Shown one piece after another: positions 8,712 through 16,052 of a stretch of 49,185 nucleotides of DNA. The first letter of the stretch is position 1; every line of letters starts with the position of its first letter. Source of the DNA: Oscillibacter sp. (GTDB taxonomy: Bacteria > Bacillota > Clostridia > Oscillospirales > Oscillospiraceae); contig DPPB01000006.1 in the NCBI GenBank assembly GCA_003539495.1, positions 1 to 49,185 on the forward strand, read 5' to 3'. A program made the position numbers and the translations under genes. The notes beneath the pieces were generated by a model, which was not told where the DNA came from, searched no databases, and saw only the letters and a program-made list of their open reading frames with translations.

Positions 8712-9455
8712 TTATTGGGAGCTTTTCCCATACAGCATATAGAGTATAACCCCCAGGCCGCAGCCGCCTGCCATATTGCCCAGGGTCACAGGCCCCAGAT
8801 TCCGTAAGAAGTCCAGCCATGTCACTTCCGCCCCACCGGAGAGAAGGATCCCCGCCGGGAGATAGAACATATTGGCAATGCTGTGCTCAAAGCCACACAG
8901 GACGAACAGAAAAATAGGCCCGTACAAGGAAACCACTTTGCCCCCGGCGGACCCTGCGCAAAAGGCCATCCACACCGCCAGGCACACCAGGAGGTTACAC
9001 AAAACTCCCCGCAAAAAGGCCGCGCCGAAGGGTAAACTCGCCTTGGCAGCAGCTGTGGCAATGGCTGCGGGTGCGATGCTATCCAAAACACCGCATCGTA
9101 CTACAATAAATGCTATCACAATGCTGCCTATGAGGTTCCCGCAGTATACTATGGCCCAGCTGCCCATGGTCCTGCCCCCGGTGATGTCTCCCCGCAGCAG
9201 CGGCAGAAGGAAAAGGCAGTTGCCCGTGAACAGCTCGCTCCCCGCCAAAATCACCATGGCCAGGCCCGCCGGAAAAATCGCGGCGGAGGCGATCTTTCCC
9301 GCCAGGGCGCCGCCTACGGACGCCGCCGTCCCCGCCAGGGCAATGAACATCCCCGCCAGAATCCCCAAAATCAGCAGCCGGGGAACGCTCTGCCTCGTTC
9401 TGTTTTTTGCGGCGGCGCAGTAATCCGCCGCTGCCTGTGTAAAAGATTTCAGCAT
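8712..9455 (-). CDS. Formate/nitrite transporter (FNT) family channel
   Basis: A 247-residue membrane protein with six predicted helices of the FNT family (FocA, NirC, HSC), pentameric channels for formate, nitrite or hydrosulfide. Typical features: LAGSELFTGNC at the end of helix 2, the broken-helix region RGVLCNLLVCLAVWMA, and CGFEHSIANMFYLP with the conserved pore histidine, near residue 195. The first residues (MLKSFTQAAADYCAAAK) are the amphipathic N-terminal helix. No formate or nitrite enzyme is adjacent, so the substrate is open; formate is the likely one in a fermenter. Expressed from the left half of a divergent promoter shared with proC. Confidence 0.9.
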   Translation of the reverse strand: MLKSFTQAAADYCAAAKNRTRQSVPRLLILGILAGMFIALAGTAASVGGALAGKIASAAIFPAGLAMVILAGSELFTGNCLFLLPLLRGDITGGRTMGSWAIVYCGNLIGSIVIAFIVVRCGVLDSIAPAAIATAAAKASLPFGAAFLRGVLCNLLVCLAVWMAFCAGSAGGKVVSLYGPIFLFVLCGFEHSIANMFYLPAGILLSGGAEVTWLDFLRNLGPVTLGNMAGGCGLGVILYMLYGKSSQ

Positions 9456-9499
9456 TCCGTCTCTCCGTTTCCGCAGCGGGAGCCGCTGCCGTTTTTTTC

Positions 9500-9551
9500 A
9501 TTATAGCAAAGGAGCCATTCGGTTGCAATTCCCCATTTTTTGTGATAAAAT
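9500..9551. promoter_or_regulatory. Symmetric divergent promoter (FNT gene / proC) sharing one -35
   Basis: The palindromic hexamer TTGCAA (9523-9528) serves as -35 in both directions. On the plus strand 17 bp lead to TAAAAT (9546-9551) for proC. On the minus strand 17 bp lead to TATAAT (9505-9500) for the FNT gene. The whole module is 52 bp. Confidence 0.75.
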
Positions 9552-9581
9552 TTCGACTATAAAAGCAAGGAGGATTGTCCT

Positions 9582-10388
9582 ATGAAATATGGATTTATCG
9601 GCACCGGCTGCATGGGCGGCGCCCTGGCCACCGCCTGCGCCAAGGCCATCGGCCCGGAAGATATTCTGCTGTCCAACCGCAGCCCGGAAAAAGCCCAGGC
9701 TCTGGCGGAGAAGCTGGGTGCGATCCCGGCGGACAATGAGACCATCACCCGGGATTGTGATGTGATCTTTCTGGGTGTGAAGCCCCAGACTATGGCGCAG
9801 ATGCTCCTGCCCCTGCAGCCTATTCTGACCGGGCGCAGGACGCCCTTCGTGCTGGTGTCCATGGCCGCAGGCGTGACCATAGAGGCTCTGCAGGACATGG
9901 CCGGTGGGCGCTATCCCGTAGTGCGCATCATGCCCAACACCGCCTGCGCCGTGGGGGCAGGCATGACCACCTACACCTGCTCAGCCGAGGTCACGGACCG
10001 GCAGCGGCAGACGGTGCTGGACGCCTTGGCCGCCTCAGGACTCCTGGAGGAGATTGAGGAAGGTCTAATGGGTGCTGCCAGCGCCGTGGCCGGGTGCGGC
10101 GGGGCCTATGCCTGCCTGTTTCTGGAGGGGCTGGCGGACGGCGGCGTGCTGTGCGGCCTGCCCCGGAAAAAGGCCCAGCGCATGGCGGCCCAAATGCTCC
10201 TGGGCATGGCCACCCAAGCCCTGGAGAGCGATGAACATACCGGGGCTTTGAAGGACGCCGTATGCTCTCCCGCCGGGTCCACCATCGCCGGCATCCGCAA
10301 GCTGGAGTCCATGTCCTTCCGCTCCGCCGCCATGGAGGCGGTCATCGCCGCTTGGGAGCGCGAAAGAGAAATGCAGCAGCAAAAATAA
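9582..10388 (+). CDS. proC: Pyrroline-5-carboxylate reductase
   Basis: A 268-residue NAD(P)H-dependent reductase catalysing the last step of proline synthesis. The N-terminal Rossmann motif FIGTGCMGGALA is followed by SNRSPEKA, VFLGVKPQ and RIMPNTACAVGAGM. The C-terminal dimerisation domain has the family pattern SAVAGCGGAYACLFLEGLAD and CSPAGSTIAGI. Length is typical. The ATG is preceded by CAAGGAGGATTGTCCT. No proA or proB is adjacent. Confidence 0.95.
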   Translation: MKYGFIGTGCMGGALATACAKAIGPEDILLSNRSPEKAQALAEKLGAIPADNETITRDCDVIFLGVKPQTMAQMLLPLQPILTGRRTPFVLVSMAAGVTIEALQDMAGGRYPVVRIMPNTACAVGAGMTTYTCSAEVTDRQRQTVLDALAASGLLEEIEEGLMGAASAVAGCGGAYACLFLEGLADGGVLCGLPRKKAQRMAAQMLLGMATQALESDEHTGALKDAVCSPAGSTIAGIRKLESMSFRSAAMEAVIAAWEREREMQQQK

Positions 10389-10397
10389 TTGCACCAA

Positions 10398-10437
10398 TAA
10401 ACGGATGCCGCCTGCATTAGCAGGCGGCATCCGTTTA
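10398..10437. terminator. Terminator between convergent proC and the SDR gene
   Basis: A perfect 18-bp stem (10398-10415 with 10420-10437) with loop ATTA. A/T pairs at its base give short U-tracts in both directions. It is placed exactly between two convergent stop codons. Confidence 0.8.
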
Positions 10438-10445
10438 TAATCATT

Positions 10446-11237
10446 TCAGCTGGCATAGATTTTGCCGATGAGCCAGTTCAGGGCCCCGGCAGGCAAAACT
10501 TTTGTCAGAAACACCGCCGCCTTATAGGCAAAGCCGATGGTATACAGCGGCTTATGGCCGGTCTTCAGGGCCACGCGGCCCACAAAGGCTCCGGCCTTGG
10601 CCGGATCCATACCGGTCTGCTCGTCATGCTCCATGCGCTTTACGGAGCGGCTGATACGGCCGGCATAAATTTCATCCCCCTCAGCCACCTTGCGGCGGGC
10701 AGCGGTAAAGCCGGTATGGATATCCCCGGGCATCACGGCGCAGGCGGTGATGCCGAAGGGCCGCAGCTCATTGGCAAGGGCCATGGTATAGGAATTGATG
10801 GCGGCCTTGGAGGCGGAATAGTAGGTCTGGAACGGAATAGGCACCGGCGCCGCCACAGAGCTTAAATTCACGATACGACCGCCGCCCCGGCTGCGCATGG
10901 CGGCGATGACAGCCCGATTCATGCGCACCATGCCGAAGAAATTCACATTGAACTGGCGCTCGGCCTCCTCCGTGTCCGTAAACTCCACGGCCCCGCTGAT
11001 GCCGAAGCCTGCGTTATTCACCAGAATGTCAATTTGCCCGGCCTCCTGCAAAATTTGCTCCACAGCCCGGCGAACAGAGGCCTCGTCCGTCACATCGGCG
11101 CTGATATGGCGGAGACCCGCCACGCCCTCTGCCCGGCGGCTCAGCTCATACACCGTGCAGCCGTTTTTCGCCAGGAACAGGGCCGTTTCCTTACCGATGC
11201 CGGAAGTACCGCCGGTGACCAATGCGATCTTACTCAT
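10446..11237 (-). CDS. Short-chain dehydrogenase/reductase, candidate 3-ketosphinganine-type reductase
   Basis: A 263-residue classical SDR. The cofactor motif TGGTSGIG is at residues 8-15, NNAG near 85, and the catalytic YSASK near 148, followed by MPGDIHTGF. The C-terminus has a hydrophobic, basic tail (residues 230-263) as in membrane-associated lipid SDRs. Its ATG lies inside the end of the upstream oxoamine synthase gene (8-bp overlap), so the two are coupled. An alpha-oxoamine synthase makes a beta-keto amine, and an SDR right behind it would reduce the ketone, as 3-ketodihydrosphingosine reductase does. SDR membership is certain; the substrate is inference. Confidence 0.85.
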   Translation of the reverse strand: MSKIALVTGGTSGIGKETALFLAKNGCTVYELSRRAEGVAGLRHISADVTDEASVRRAVEQILQEAGQIDILVNNAGFGISGAVEFTDTEEAERQFNVNFFGMVRMNRAVIAAMRSRGGGRIVNLSSVAAPVPIPFQTYYSASKAAINSYTMALANELRPFGITACAVMPGDIHTGFTAARRKVAEGDEIYAGRISRSVKRMEHDEQTGMDPAKAGAFVGRVALKTGHKPLYTIGFAYKAAVFLTKVLPAGALNWLIGKIYAS

Positions 11238-12414
11238 GAACCAGCACCTCCGCCATAATATCCATGGCCTCGTCCAGCAGGGCCTCGGTATGGGTAGCCA
11301 TGTAGCTGGTGCGCAGCAGGGCCTCCCCCTCCGGAGTAGCCGGGGGCAGGGTGGGATTCACATACACGCCCCGCTCGTAAATCTTTTTGGCTACATCCAG
11401 GGTGCGCATGGTCTCATAGGTATAGATGGGGATGATGGGTGTGGGGGCGTTGAGGGCAGACTCCCGAATTTTGAGGCCCCGGTCTGTGAAGCCCTTGCGG
11501 GCATAAAGGCTCAGCTCCCGCAGCCGCTCCGGCAGCTCCGGATGCTGCTCCAGCTTGCGCAGGGCTGCCAGGGCTGTGGCGCAGTTGGCAGGAGGAATGG
11601 ATGCGGAGAAGATAAACGGACGGGAGGCGTGGCGCACATACTCCGCCACCGCCCCGGAGGCCGCCATATAGCCGCCCAGGGAGGCCAGGGACTTGGAGAA
11701 GGTGCCCATATACACATCCACCTGATCCTCCAGCCCAAAGAAGCTTGCGGTGCCGCGGCCGCCATCGCCCAGCACACCCAGGCCGTGGGCATCGTCCACC
11801 ATGACACGGGCGCCGTACTTCTTGGCCAGGGCGCAGATTTCCGGGAGCCTTGCAATGTCGCCGCCCATGGAGAACACGCCGTCGGTAACGATAAGGATAC
11901 CGTTCTGCTCCGGCACACGGGCAAGCTGCTTTTCCAAATCCTCCATATCGCTGTGGCGGTAGCGCAGCATCTTTCCGTAGCTCATTTGGCAGCCGGCATA
12001 GATGGAGGCGTGGTTCTCCCGGTCGCAGATCACATAGTCGTGCCGGCCCACCAGGGCACTGATGATGCCCACGTTGGACTGAAAGCCTGTGCCAAAGGTG
12101 ATGACCGCCTCCTTATGCAGGAACCGGGCCAGCTCCTCCTCCAGCTCCAGGTGCAGCTGGAGGGTGCCGTTGAGAAAACGGGAGCCGCTGCACCCGGTGC
12201 CGAACTGCTCCAGTGCCTTTATCCCGGCCTCCATGACCTGTGGGTCTGTGGTGAGGCCCAGGTAGTTGTTGGAGCCCAGCATAATACGGCGCTTGCCTTC
12301 CATCATAACCTCTACATCCTGCCGGGATTGGAGGGCGTGAAAATAGGGATAAATGCCTTTTTCCTGCAGCTCATTAGCTAGGGAGGGCGCATAGCATTTT
12401 TCAAAAATATCCAT
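11230..12414 (-). CDS. Alpha-oxoamine synthase, serine palmitoyltransferase-like (AONS/KBL/SPT family)
   Basis: A 394-residue PLP enzyme that joins an amino acid to an acyl thioester with loss of CO2. Visible features: GSNNYLGL, GTGCSGSRFLNGTLQLHLEL, the cofactor-stacking region DRENHASIYAG, VDDAHGLGVLG, and the PLP lysine in GTFSKSLASLGG. The family holds BioF, Kbl, HemA and serine palmitoyltransferase. GSRFLNGT, GTFSKSLAS, the FSAS..PPA segment and YMATHT are closer to what I recall of Bacteroidetes-type soluble SPT than to E. coli Kbl, which has ASVRFICGT and GTLGKALGG at these places. No bio or tdh genes are adjacent. AAGGAG precedes the ATG. Family 0.95, SPT-like activity about 0.5. Confidence 0.85.
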   Translation of the reverse strand: MDIFEKCYAPSLANELQEKGIYPYFHALQSRQDVEVMMEGKRRIMLGSNNYLGLTTDPQVMEAGIKALEQFGTGCSGSRFLNGTLQLHLELEEELARFLHKEAVITFGTGFQSNVGIISALVGRHDYVICDRENHASIYAGCQMSYGKMLRYRHSDMEDLEKQLARVPEQNGILIVTDGVFSMGGDIARLPEICALAKKYGARVMVDDAHGLGVLGDGGRGTASFFGLEDQVDVYMGTFSKSLASLGGYMAASGAVAEYVRHASRPFIFSASIPPANCATALAALRKLEQHPELPERLRELSLYARKGFTDRGLKIRESALNAPTPIIPIYTYETMRTLDVAKKIYERGVYVNPTLPPATPEGEALLRTSYMATHTEALLDEAMDIMAEVLVHE

Positions 12415-12456
12415 ATGGTTCTCCTTTTGGGGGGTGTCTTGTTTTTATGTTCACCC

Positions 12457-12517
12457 ATTATAAGAAATACAGCGGGCATTTGTCAAACAAAATGTCACAT
12501 TCGGCGAAAATATGACA
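12457..12517 (-). promoter_or_regulatory. Promoter of the synthase/SDR operon with an upstream dyad
   Basis: On the minus strand TTGACA (12486-12481), 18 bp, TATAAT (12462-12457). Directly upstream of the -35 is a dyad with arms TGTCACAT (12493-12500) and ATATGACA (12510-12517) that could bind a regulator. Confidence 0.6.
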
Positions 12518-12599
12518 GTTTTTTCCTCTTTTATTCACGGAATATTTATATTTCCATGGTATTCTATGGTATACTGATAGAAATTCATTTGTAATAGTC

Positions 12600-12775
12600 T
12601 CGCAGCGTTTGCCGCCTGCAGGCGGCAAAATGGGGATCATTTTTCACCGCGACATATGCGTGGAGAAAAATTCCCCGCAGGCTGCCGGTGTGGAATTTTG
12701 CCGTAAACGGCAAAATCATGCCCGCAGCTGACTGCAAGTCTTTTGGCAGAAAAATCCGCAGGTTTTTCCGCCCAT
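12600..12775 (-). repeat. Dispersed structured repeat, copy 1
   Basis: Read on the minus strand this matches two other intergenic stretches (22346-22466 and 27945-28125). The best conserved part is CGCATATGTCGCGGTGAAAA (12657-12638), followed by ATGAT. Further 5' come ATTCCACACCGGCAGCCTG and, around an internal hairpin (GCCGTTTACGGC), the block GCCAAAAGACTTGCAGTC. No ORF is present. It fills most of the space between the divergent synthase and DedA genes. Confidence 0.75.
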
Positions 12776-12790
12776 TAAAAGGAGACCGCT

Positions 12791-13516
12791 ATGCCGCAGA
12801 AACCGTCCCTCACCCAAAAACAAAAAAAGATCGCCGCCGCCTGCACGCTGGCGGTATTTATCCTGCTGTCGGCGGCGGTGTGTTGGTTTGTGGGGCGGCC
12901 CATGATCCGGTTTGCCAAGCAGCCGGAGCTGTTCCGTCAATGGGTGGACAGCCTGGGTCTATGGGGTATGATCGTCTATGTGGGTATGTGTATCTTGCAG
13001 GTGGTGGTGGCCATCATCCCCGGGGAGCCCCTGGAAATCTGCGGCGGGTATGCCTTCGGCGGTGTGTGGGGCAGTGTTTTATGTATGCTGGGCCTATTTT
13101 TGGGCAGTGTCATTGTGTTTGCCCTGGTACGCAAGCTGGGTCAGCCTATGGCGGAGATCTTCTTCCCCCCGGAAAAGCTGGAAAAGCTGCATTTTCTCAA
13201 GCATTCTCCCAAGAGGGATTATCTGTTTTGGCTGATCTTCACCGTGCCGGGCACACCCAAGGATCTGCTGTGCTATTTCGCGGGGTTGACGGATATTAGG
13301 TGGGGTGTTTGGCTGCTGCTATGCTCCGTGGGCCGGCTGCCGTCGGTGCTGACATCCACCGTGGGCGGCAGCGCCTTGGGCGGCAGGAGTTACCTGTTTG
13401 CGGCCCTTGTCTTTGGCGGAACACTGCTTTTATCCCTGGTGGGGCTGCTGATCTACCGCTGCGTATGCCGGCGCCATGAAAAAAACAACTATCCCGAGGA
13501 AAAGGCTGAAGATTGA
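12791..13516 (+). CDS. TVP38/TMEM64 (DedA-superfamily, VTT domain) membrane protein
   Basis: A 241-residue membrane protein with about five hydrophobic segments. The VTT/SNARE-associated domain is recognisable from PGEPLEICGGYAFG (about residues 79-92), the helix GSVLCMLGLFLGSVIVF, and FTVPGTPKDLLCYFAGLTDI (about 152-171). Bacterial members are linked to phospholipid scrambling and membrane homeostasis; the exact role here is unknown. The ATG is preceded by AAAAGGAGACCGCT. It stands divergent from the synthase/SDR operon and ahead of the cobalamin-regulated operon, which has its own promoter. Confidence 0.88.
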   Translation: MPQKPSLTQKQKKIAAACTLAVFILLSAAVCWFVGRPMIRFAKQPELFRQWVDSLGLWGMIVYVGMCILQVVVAIIPGEPLEICGGYAFGGVWGSVLCMLGLFLGSVIVFALVRKLGQPMAEIFFPPEKLEKLHFLKHSPKRDYLFWLIFTVPGTPKDLLCYFAGLTDIRWGVWLLLCSVGRLPSVLTSTVGGSALGGRSYLFAALVFGGTLLLSLVGLLIYRCVCRRHEKNNYPEEKAED

Positions 13517-13519
13517 CGG

Positions 13520-13548
13520 TTGCACCGATGAAATGCATATGGTATAAT
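13520..13548 (+). promoter_or_regulatory. Promoter of the cobalamin-riboswitch/ECF operon
   Basis: TTGCAC (13520-13525), 17 bp, TATAAT (13543-13548). Transcription would start near 13555 and yield a leader of about 345 nt. Confidence 0.75.
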
Positions 13549-13596
13549 AGCTGCAAGCGGCCATAATGTTTTTCATGTTTTGTCATTTTTCTTCCC

Positions 13597-13808
13597 GCTT
13601 TGGTGGGGTCCGAAAAATGTGGCCGCAGTATACCATTCCGCTCTGCGGTATGATATACGACAGGTGATTTGCGGAACGGAATGGGTCACATCCCAGCGGT
13701 ACCAAGCCGCCGTAGACGGATTATATGCCGCCGAGACCATTGGGGCAGCACTGCCCTGAGAAGGGCTCGGCATCAGGCATCCGGAGCCGGAATACTTTCC
13801 CCAAATCA
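13597..13808 (+). promoter_or_regulatory. Cobalamin riboswitch
   Basis: The leader carries the landmarks of the B12 aptamer in the correct order, though divergent: GGAATGGGTCACATCCC for the GGGAA-GGTG-AA-CC block, CAAGCCGCCGTAGACGG for the CCCGCCACTGT block, GAGACCATTGGGG (usually GCCACTGG), CCTGAGAAGG (usually GGGAAGG), and GAGCCGGAATACTTTCCCC, matching the 3' GAGTCAGGAGACCTGCC strand. P1 can form between TTTGGTGGGG (about 13600) and CCCCAAA (about 13800). Downstream is an ECF transporter with a transcobalamin-like protein, which fits B12 control. Not tested with a covariance model. Confidence 0.75.
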
Positions 13809-13821
13809 GAAGGTCCTTGGC

Positions 13822-13888
13822 TCTTGGGGGATGCCGGCAGGACCGATATGGAATAACTATGCCCCCAAAGGGGGATTTTTTTTGCCCC
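13822..13888 (+). terminator. Riboswitch expression platform: terminator with competing antiterminator
   Basis: A CCCCC-AAA-GGGGG hairpin (13862-13874) is followed by eight T (13876-13883), an intrinsic terminator just before the first gene. The upstream TTGGGGG (about 13824-13830) can pair instead with the terminator's CCCCCAA. A surrounding GGTCCT/AGGACC helix (about 13812-13843) could sequester that strand. This is the expected layout for switching off at high B12. Confidence 0.75.
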
Positions 13889-13900
13889 AGGGAGGTAAAT

Positions 13901-15124
13901 ATGAAAAAAAAGACGGTTTATAATATCATTATGGTGGCTGTCATCGCCGCCATCGCCGCAGTGGCCATTCTCCTGGCCGGGCGGCACCTGGGCTGGTTTG
14001 ACAAGGCCGCCCCGGAGGGTGAGGCCACGGCCATCAGTGCTACCGTGCGCAAGGGCCTGGCCAATCTGGAGCGCGGCGGCATCGCCTCGGAGCTCAAGGG
14101 GCAGACGCAGCTGCGCCAAGGCGATGTGATATCCGTGGCCAGCGGATATGTGGCTGTGGAAGCAGGCACAGGCAGCCTGATGCTCTCCCAGGGAAGCCGG
14201 CTGGAGATCGTGTCAGCGACGGAGGCGCAGGTGCGCCTGGTAACGGGTGAGGCCTTCTGCCAGGTGGGAGACAAGCCTGTTAAGCTGCAGTACGGTGAAC
14301 ACAACGCCACACTGCAAAATACAGTGCTGGTGTGTACCGTACGCACGGGATCCGAGACCGTGTATGTGCTGGGCGGGGCCGTCAGCGACGGGGAGAACAC
14401 CTTTACCGCCGGGAAAACCGGCTGCTATGTAGGCCAGGAGCTCTCTGTGCAGGATATGGATCTGCAGGCCCTGAGCTCCTTTGCCCTGGATTGCGTTTTG
14501 GGCTGCGGGGAGAGCATCTTCTGCTCGGCAGATGAGGTGCAGGCCGTATTGGACGGACGGAATGTACCGGCGGATGTCATCCAGCCCGAAAATCCGGAGA
14601 CCCCGGACACGACCGATACGCCCGACGTATCGGGCAAGCCGGACAAGCCCAATACCTCCAGCAAGCCCGACACACCCGATACTCCGGGTACGCCCGACAA
14701 GCCTCAGCCGGCGGGGCCGACCTGTACTATTGAGATCCGCTGCGACACTATTTTAAACAATATGAAGGATCTGACGCCGGGATTGGACGTTTATGTGCCC
14801 GATAACGGCACCATTCTCGCTGCCACCACCGTTTCCTTTACCGCCGGAGAGACCGTTTTCGATGTGCTGAACCGGATCTGCAATGAGCGGAATATTCAGA
14901 TTGAATACAGCTACACCCCCCTATACGGCAGCTACTACATTGAGGGCATTAACCACCTGTATGAATTTGATTGCGGACAGCAATCCGGTTGGATGTACAA
15001 GGTGAACGGCTGGTTCCCCAACTACGGCTGCTCCAGCTACAAGCTGGAGGGCGGCGAGACCATTGTGTGGGCCTACACCTGCAAGGGCCTGGGCACCGAT
15101 ATAGGCGCACCCAGTATGGGCTGA
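13901..15124 (+). CDS. Membrane-anchored FecR-like/DUF4430 (transcobalamin-like) protein
   Basis: A 407-residue surface protein. One N-terminal membrane helix (about residues 8-28) anchors it. A FecR-like beta domain follows (about 60-200, GDVISVASGYVAVEAGTGS and EAQVRLVTGEAF). A low-complexity Pro/Asp/Lys linker with repeated PD and KPD units covers about 225-285. The C-terminal DUF4430 domain (about 290-400) shows the family pattern with GWMYKVNGWFPNYGC and the final WAYTC. DUF4430 is related to the C-terminal cobalamin-binding domain of transcobalamin/intrinsic factor, so a B12-capture role fits the riboswitch. Start chosen at ATG 13901 behind AGGGAGG; earlier in-frame codons lie in the riboswitch terminator. 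The binding role is inference. Confidence 0.85.
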   Translation: MKKKTVYNIIMVAVIAAIAAVAILLAGRHLGWFDKAAPEGEATAISATVRKGLANLERGGIASELKGQTQLRQGDVISVASGYVAVEAGTGSLMLSQGSRLEIVSATEAQVRLVTGEAFCQVGDKPVKLQYGEHNATLQNTVLVCTVRTGSETVYVLGGAVSDGENTFTAGKTGCYVGQELSVQDMDLQALSSFALDCVLGCGESIFCSADEVQAVLDGRNVPADVIQPENPETPDTTDTPDVSGKPDKPNTSSKPDTPDTPGTPDKPQPAGPTCTIEIRCDTILNNMKDLTPGLDVYVPDNGTILAATTVSFTAGETVFDVLNRICNERNIQIEYSYTPLYGSYYIEGINHLYEFDCGQQSGWMYKVNGWFPNYGCSSYKLEGGETIVWAYTCKGLGTDIGAPSMG

Positions 15125-15152
15125 ACTATACGGCACACATGAAAAGGAGGCT

Positions 15153-16052
15153 ATGACCGTGCAGGACTATGATGTGCTTTCCCGCTGCCACCCGGCGGTG
15201 AATTTCCTGTTCTTTGCGGCGGCCATCGTGCTGACGGTGGTGCTGTTTCACCCGGCGTATCTGCTGGTCTCCCTTCTGTGCGGAGGGGCGTACTACGCCG
15301 TGCTGCGCCGGGCGCGCTGCATTAAAACCCTTGGTTTCCTTCTTATAGCCATGGTGCTGGTGGCGGCGGTAAACCCGCTGTTCAACACCCTGGGTGAAAC
15401 CACCCTCTTTACCCTGTTCGGCCGTCCCTATACCTGGCAAGCCCTGTGCTACGGCGGCTGCGCGGGAATGATGTTTGCAGCGGTGAGCCTGTGGTTCCTG
15501 TGCGGTGGCATCGTCATGACCTCTGACAAGTTTACAAGCCTGTTCGGCGCGGTGATTCCCGCCATTTCCTTGGTGCTGGTGATGGTACTGCGGCTGATTC
15601 CCGCCTACTGGCGAAAGGGAAAGCAGATTGCCGGAGCCCGCAAGTGTATCGGGCGCAGCGGCGCCGGGTCGCGAAGGGAGAAAATCCAGGGCGGCATGGA
15701 CGTGCTTATGTCCCTGTCCGGCTGGGCCCTGGAGGGCAGCGTCATCACCGCCGACTCCATGCGCTGCCGGGGCTATGGAGCCCCGGGCAAGCGCACCAGC
15801 TTTCAGATTTACCGCTTTACCGGGCGAGACCGGTTTATCACCGGGCTGATACTGGCGGCCCTGGCCGCCGCCATCTATGCCGCCGCCGGCGGCAGCGCCC
15901 GGGCGGCGTTTATCCCGGCAATAGCTATTGCGAAGGCGGCCGGCTTCCGGCCTATTCTGGGCCTTGCGTCCTACGCCGCACTTTTACTGATCCCCACCTT
16001 TTATTCCATTCGGGAGGCTATACTATGGCACAGTTTGCGATCGAAAATCTGA
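15153..16052 (+). CDS. ecfT: ECF transporter T component (first copy)
   Basis: A 299-residue integral membrane protein of the EcfT/CbiQ family, which couples ATP hydrolysis by EcfA to the substrate-binding S subunit. It starts with the typical YDVLSRCHPAVNFLFFAA, has five or so hydrophobic segments, and carries the coupling-helix motif ADSMRCRGYGAPGKRTSF near residue 205 (the family ARG motif). Start supported by AAAAGGAGG. The next gene begins 28 bp before its stop. The operon also has a second T gene at 18425. Confidence 0.92.
   Translation: MTVQDYDVLSRCHPAVNFLFFAAAIVLTVVLFHPAYLLVSLLCGGAYYAVLRRARCIKTLGFLLIAMVLVAAVNPLFNTLGETTLFTLFGRPYTWQALCYGGCAGMMFAAVSLWFLCGGIVMTSDKFTSLFGAVIPAISLVLVMVLRLIPAYWRKGKQIAGARKCIGRSGAGSRREKIQGGMDVLMSLSGWALEGSVITADSMRCRGYGAPGKRTSFQIYRFTGRDRFITGLILAALAAAIYAAAGGSARAAFIPAIAIAKAAGFRPILGLASYAALLLIPTFYSIREAILWHSLRSKI

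Noticed and set aside
11230..12414. Calling the oxoamine synthase Kbl (2-amino-3-ketobutyrate CoA ligase) or BioF
   Set aside because: No tdh or bio genes are adjacent, and key segments differ from Kbl; left at family level with an SPT-like suggestion.
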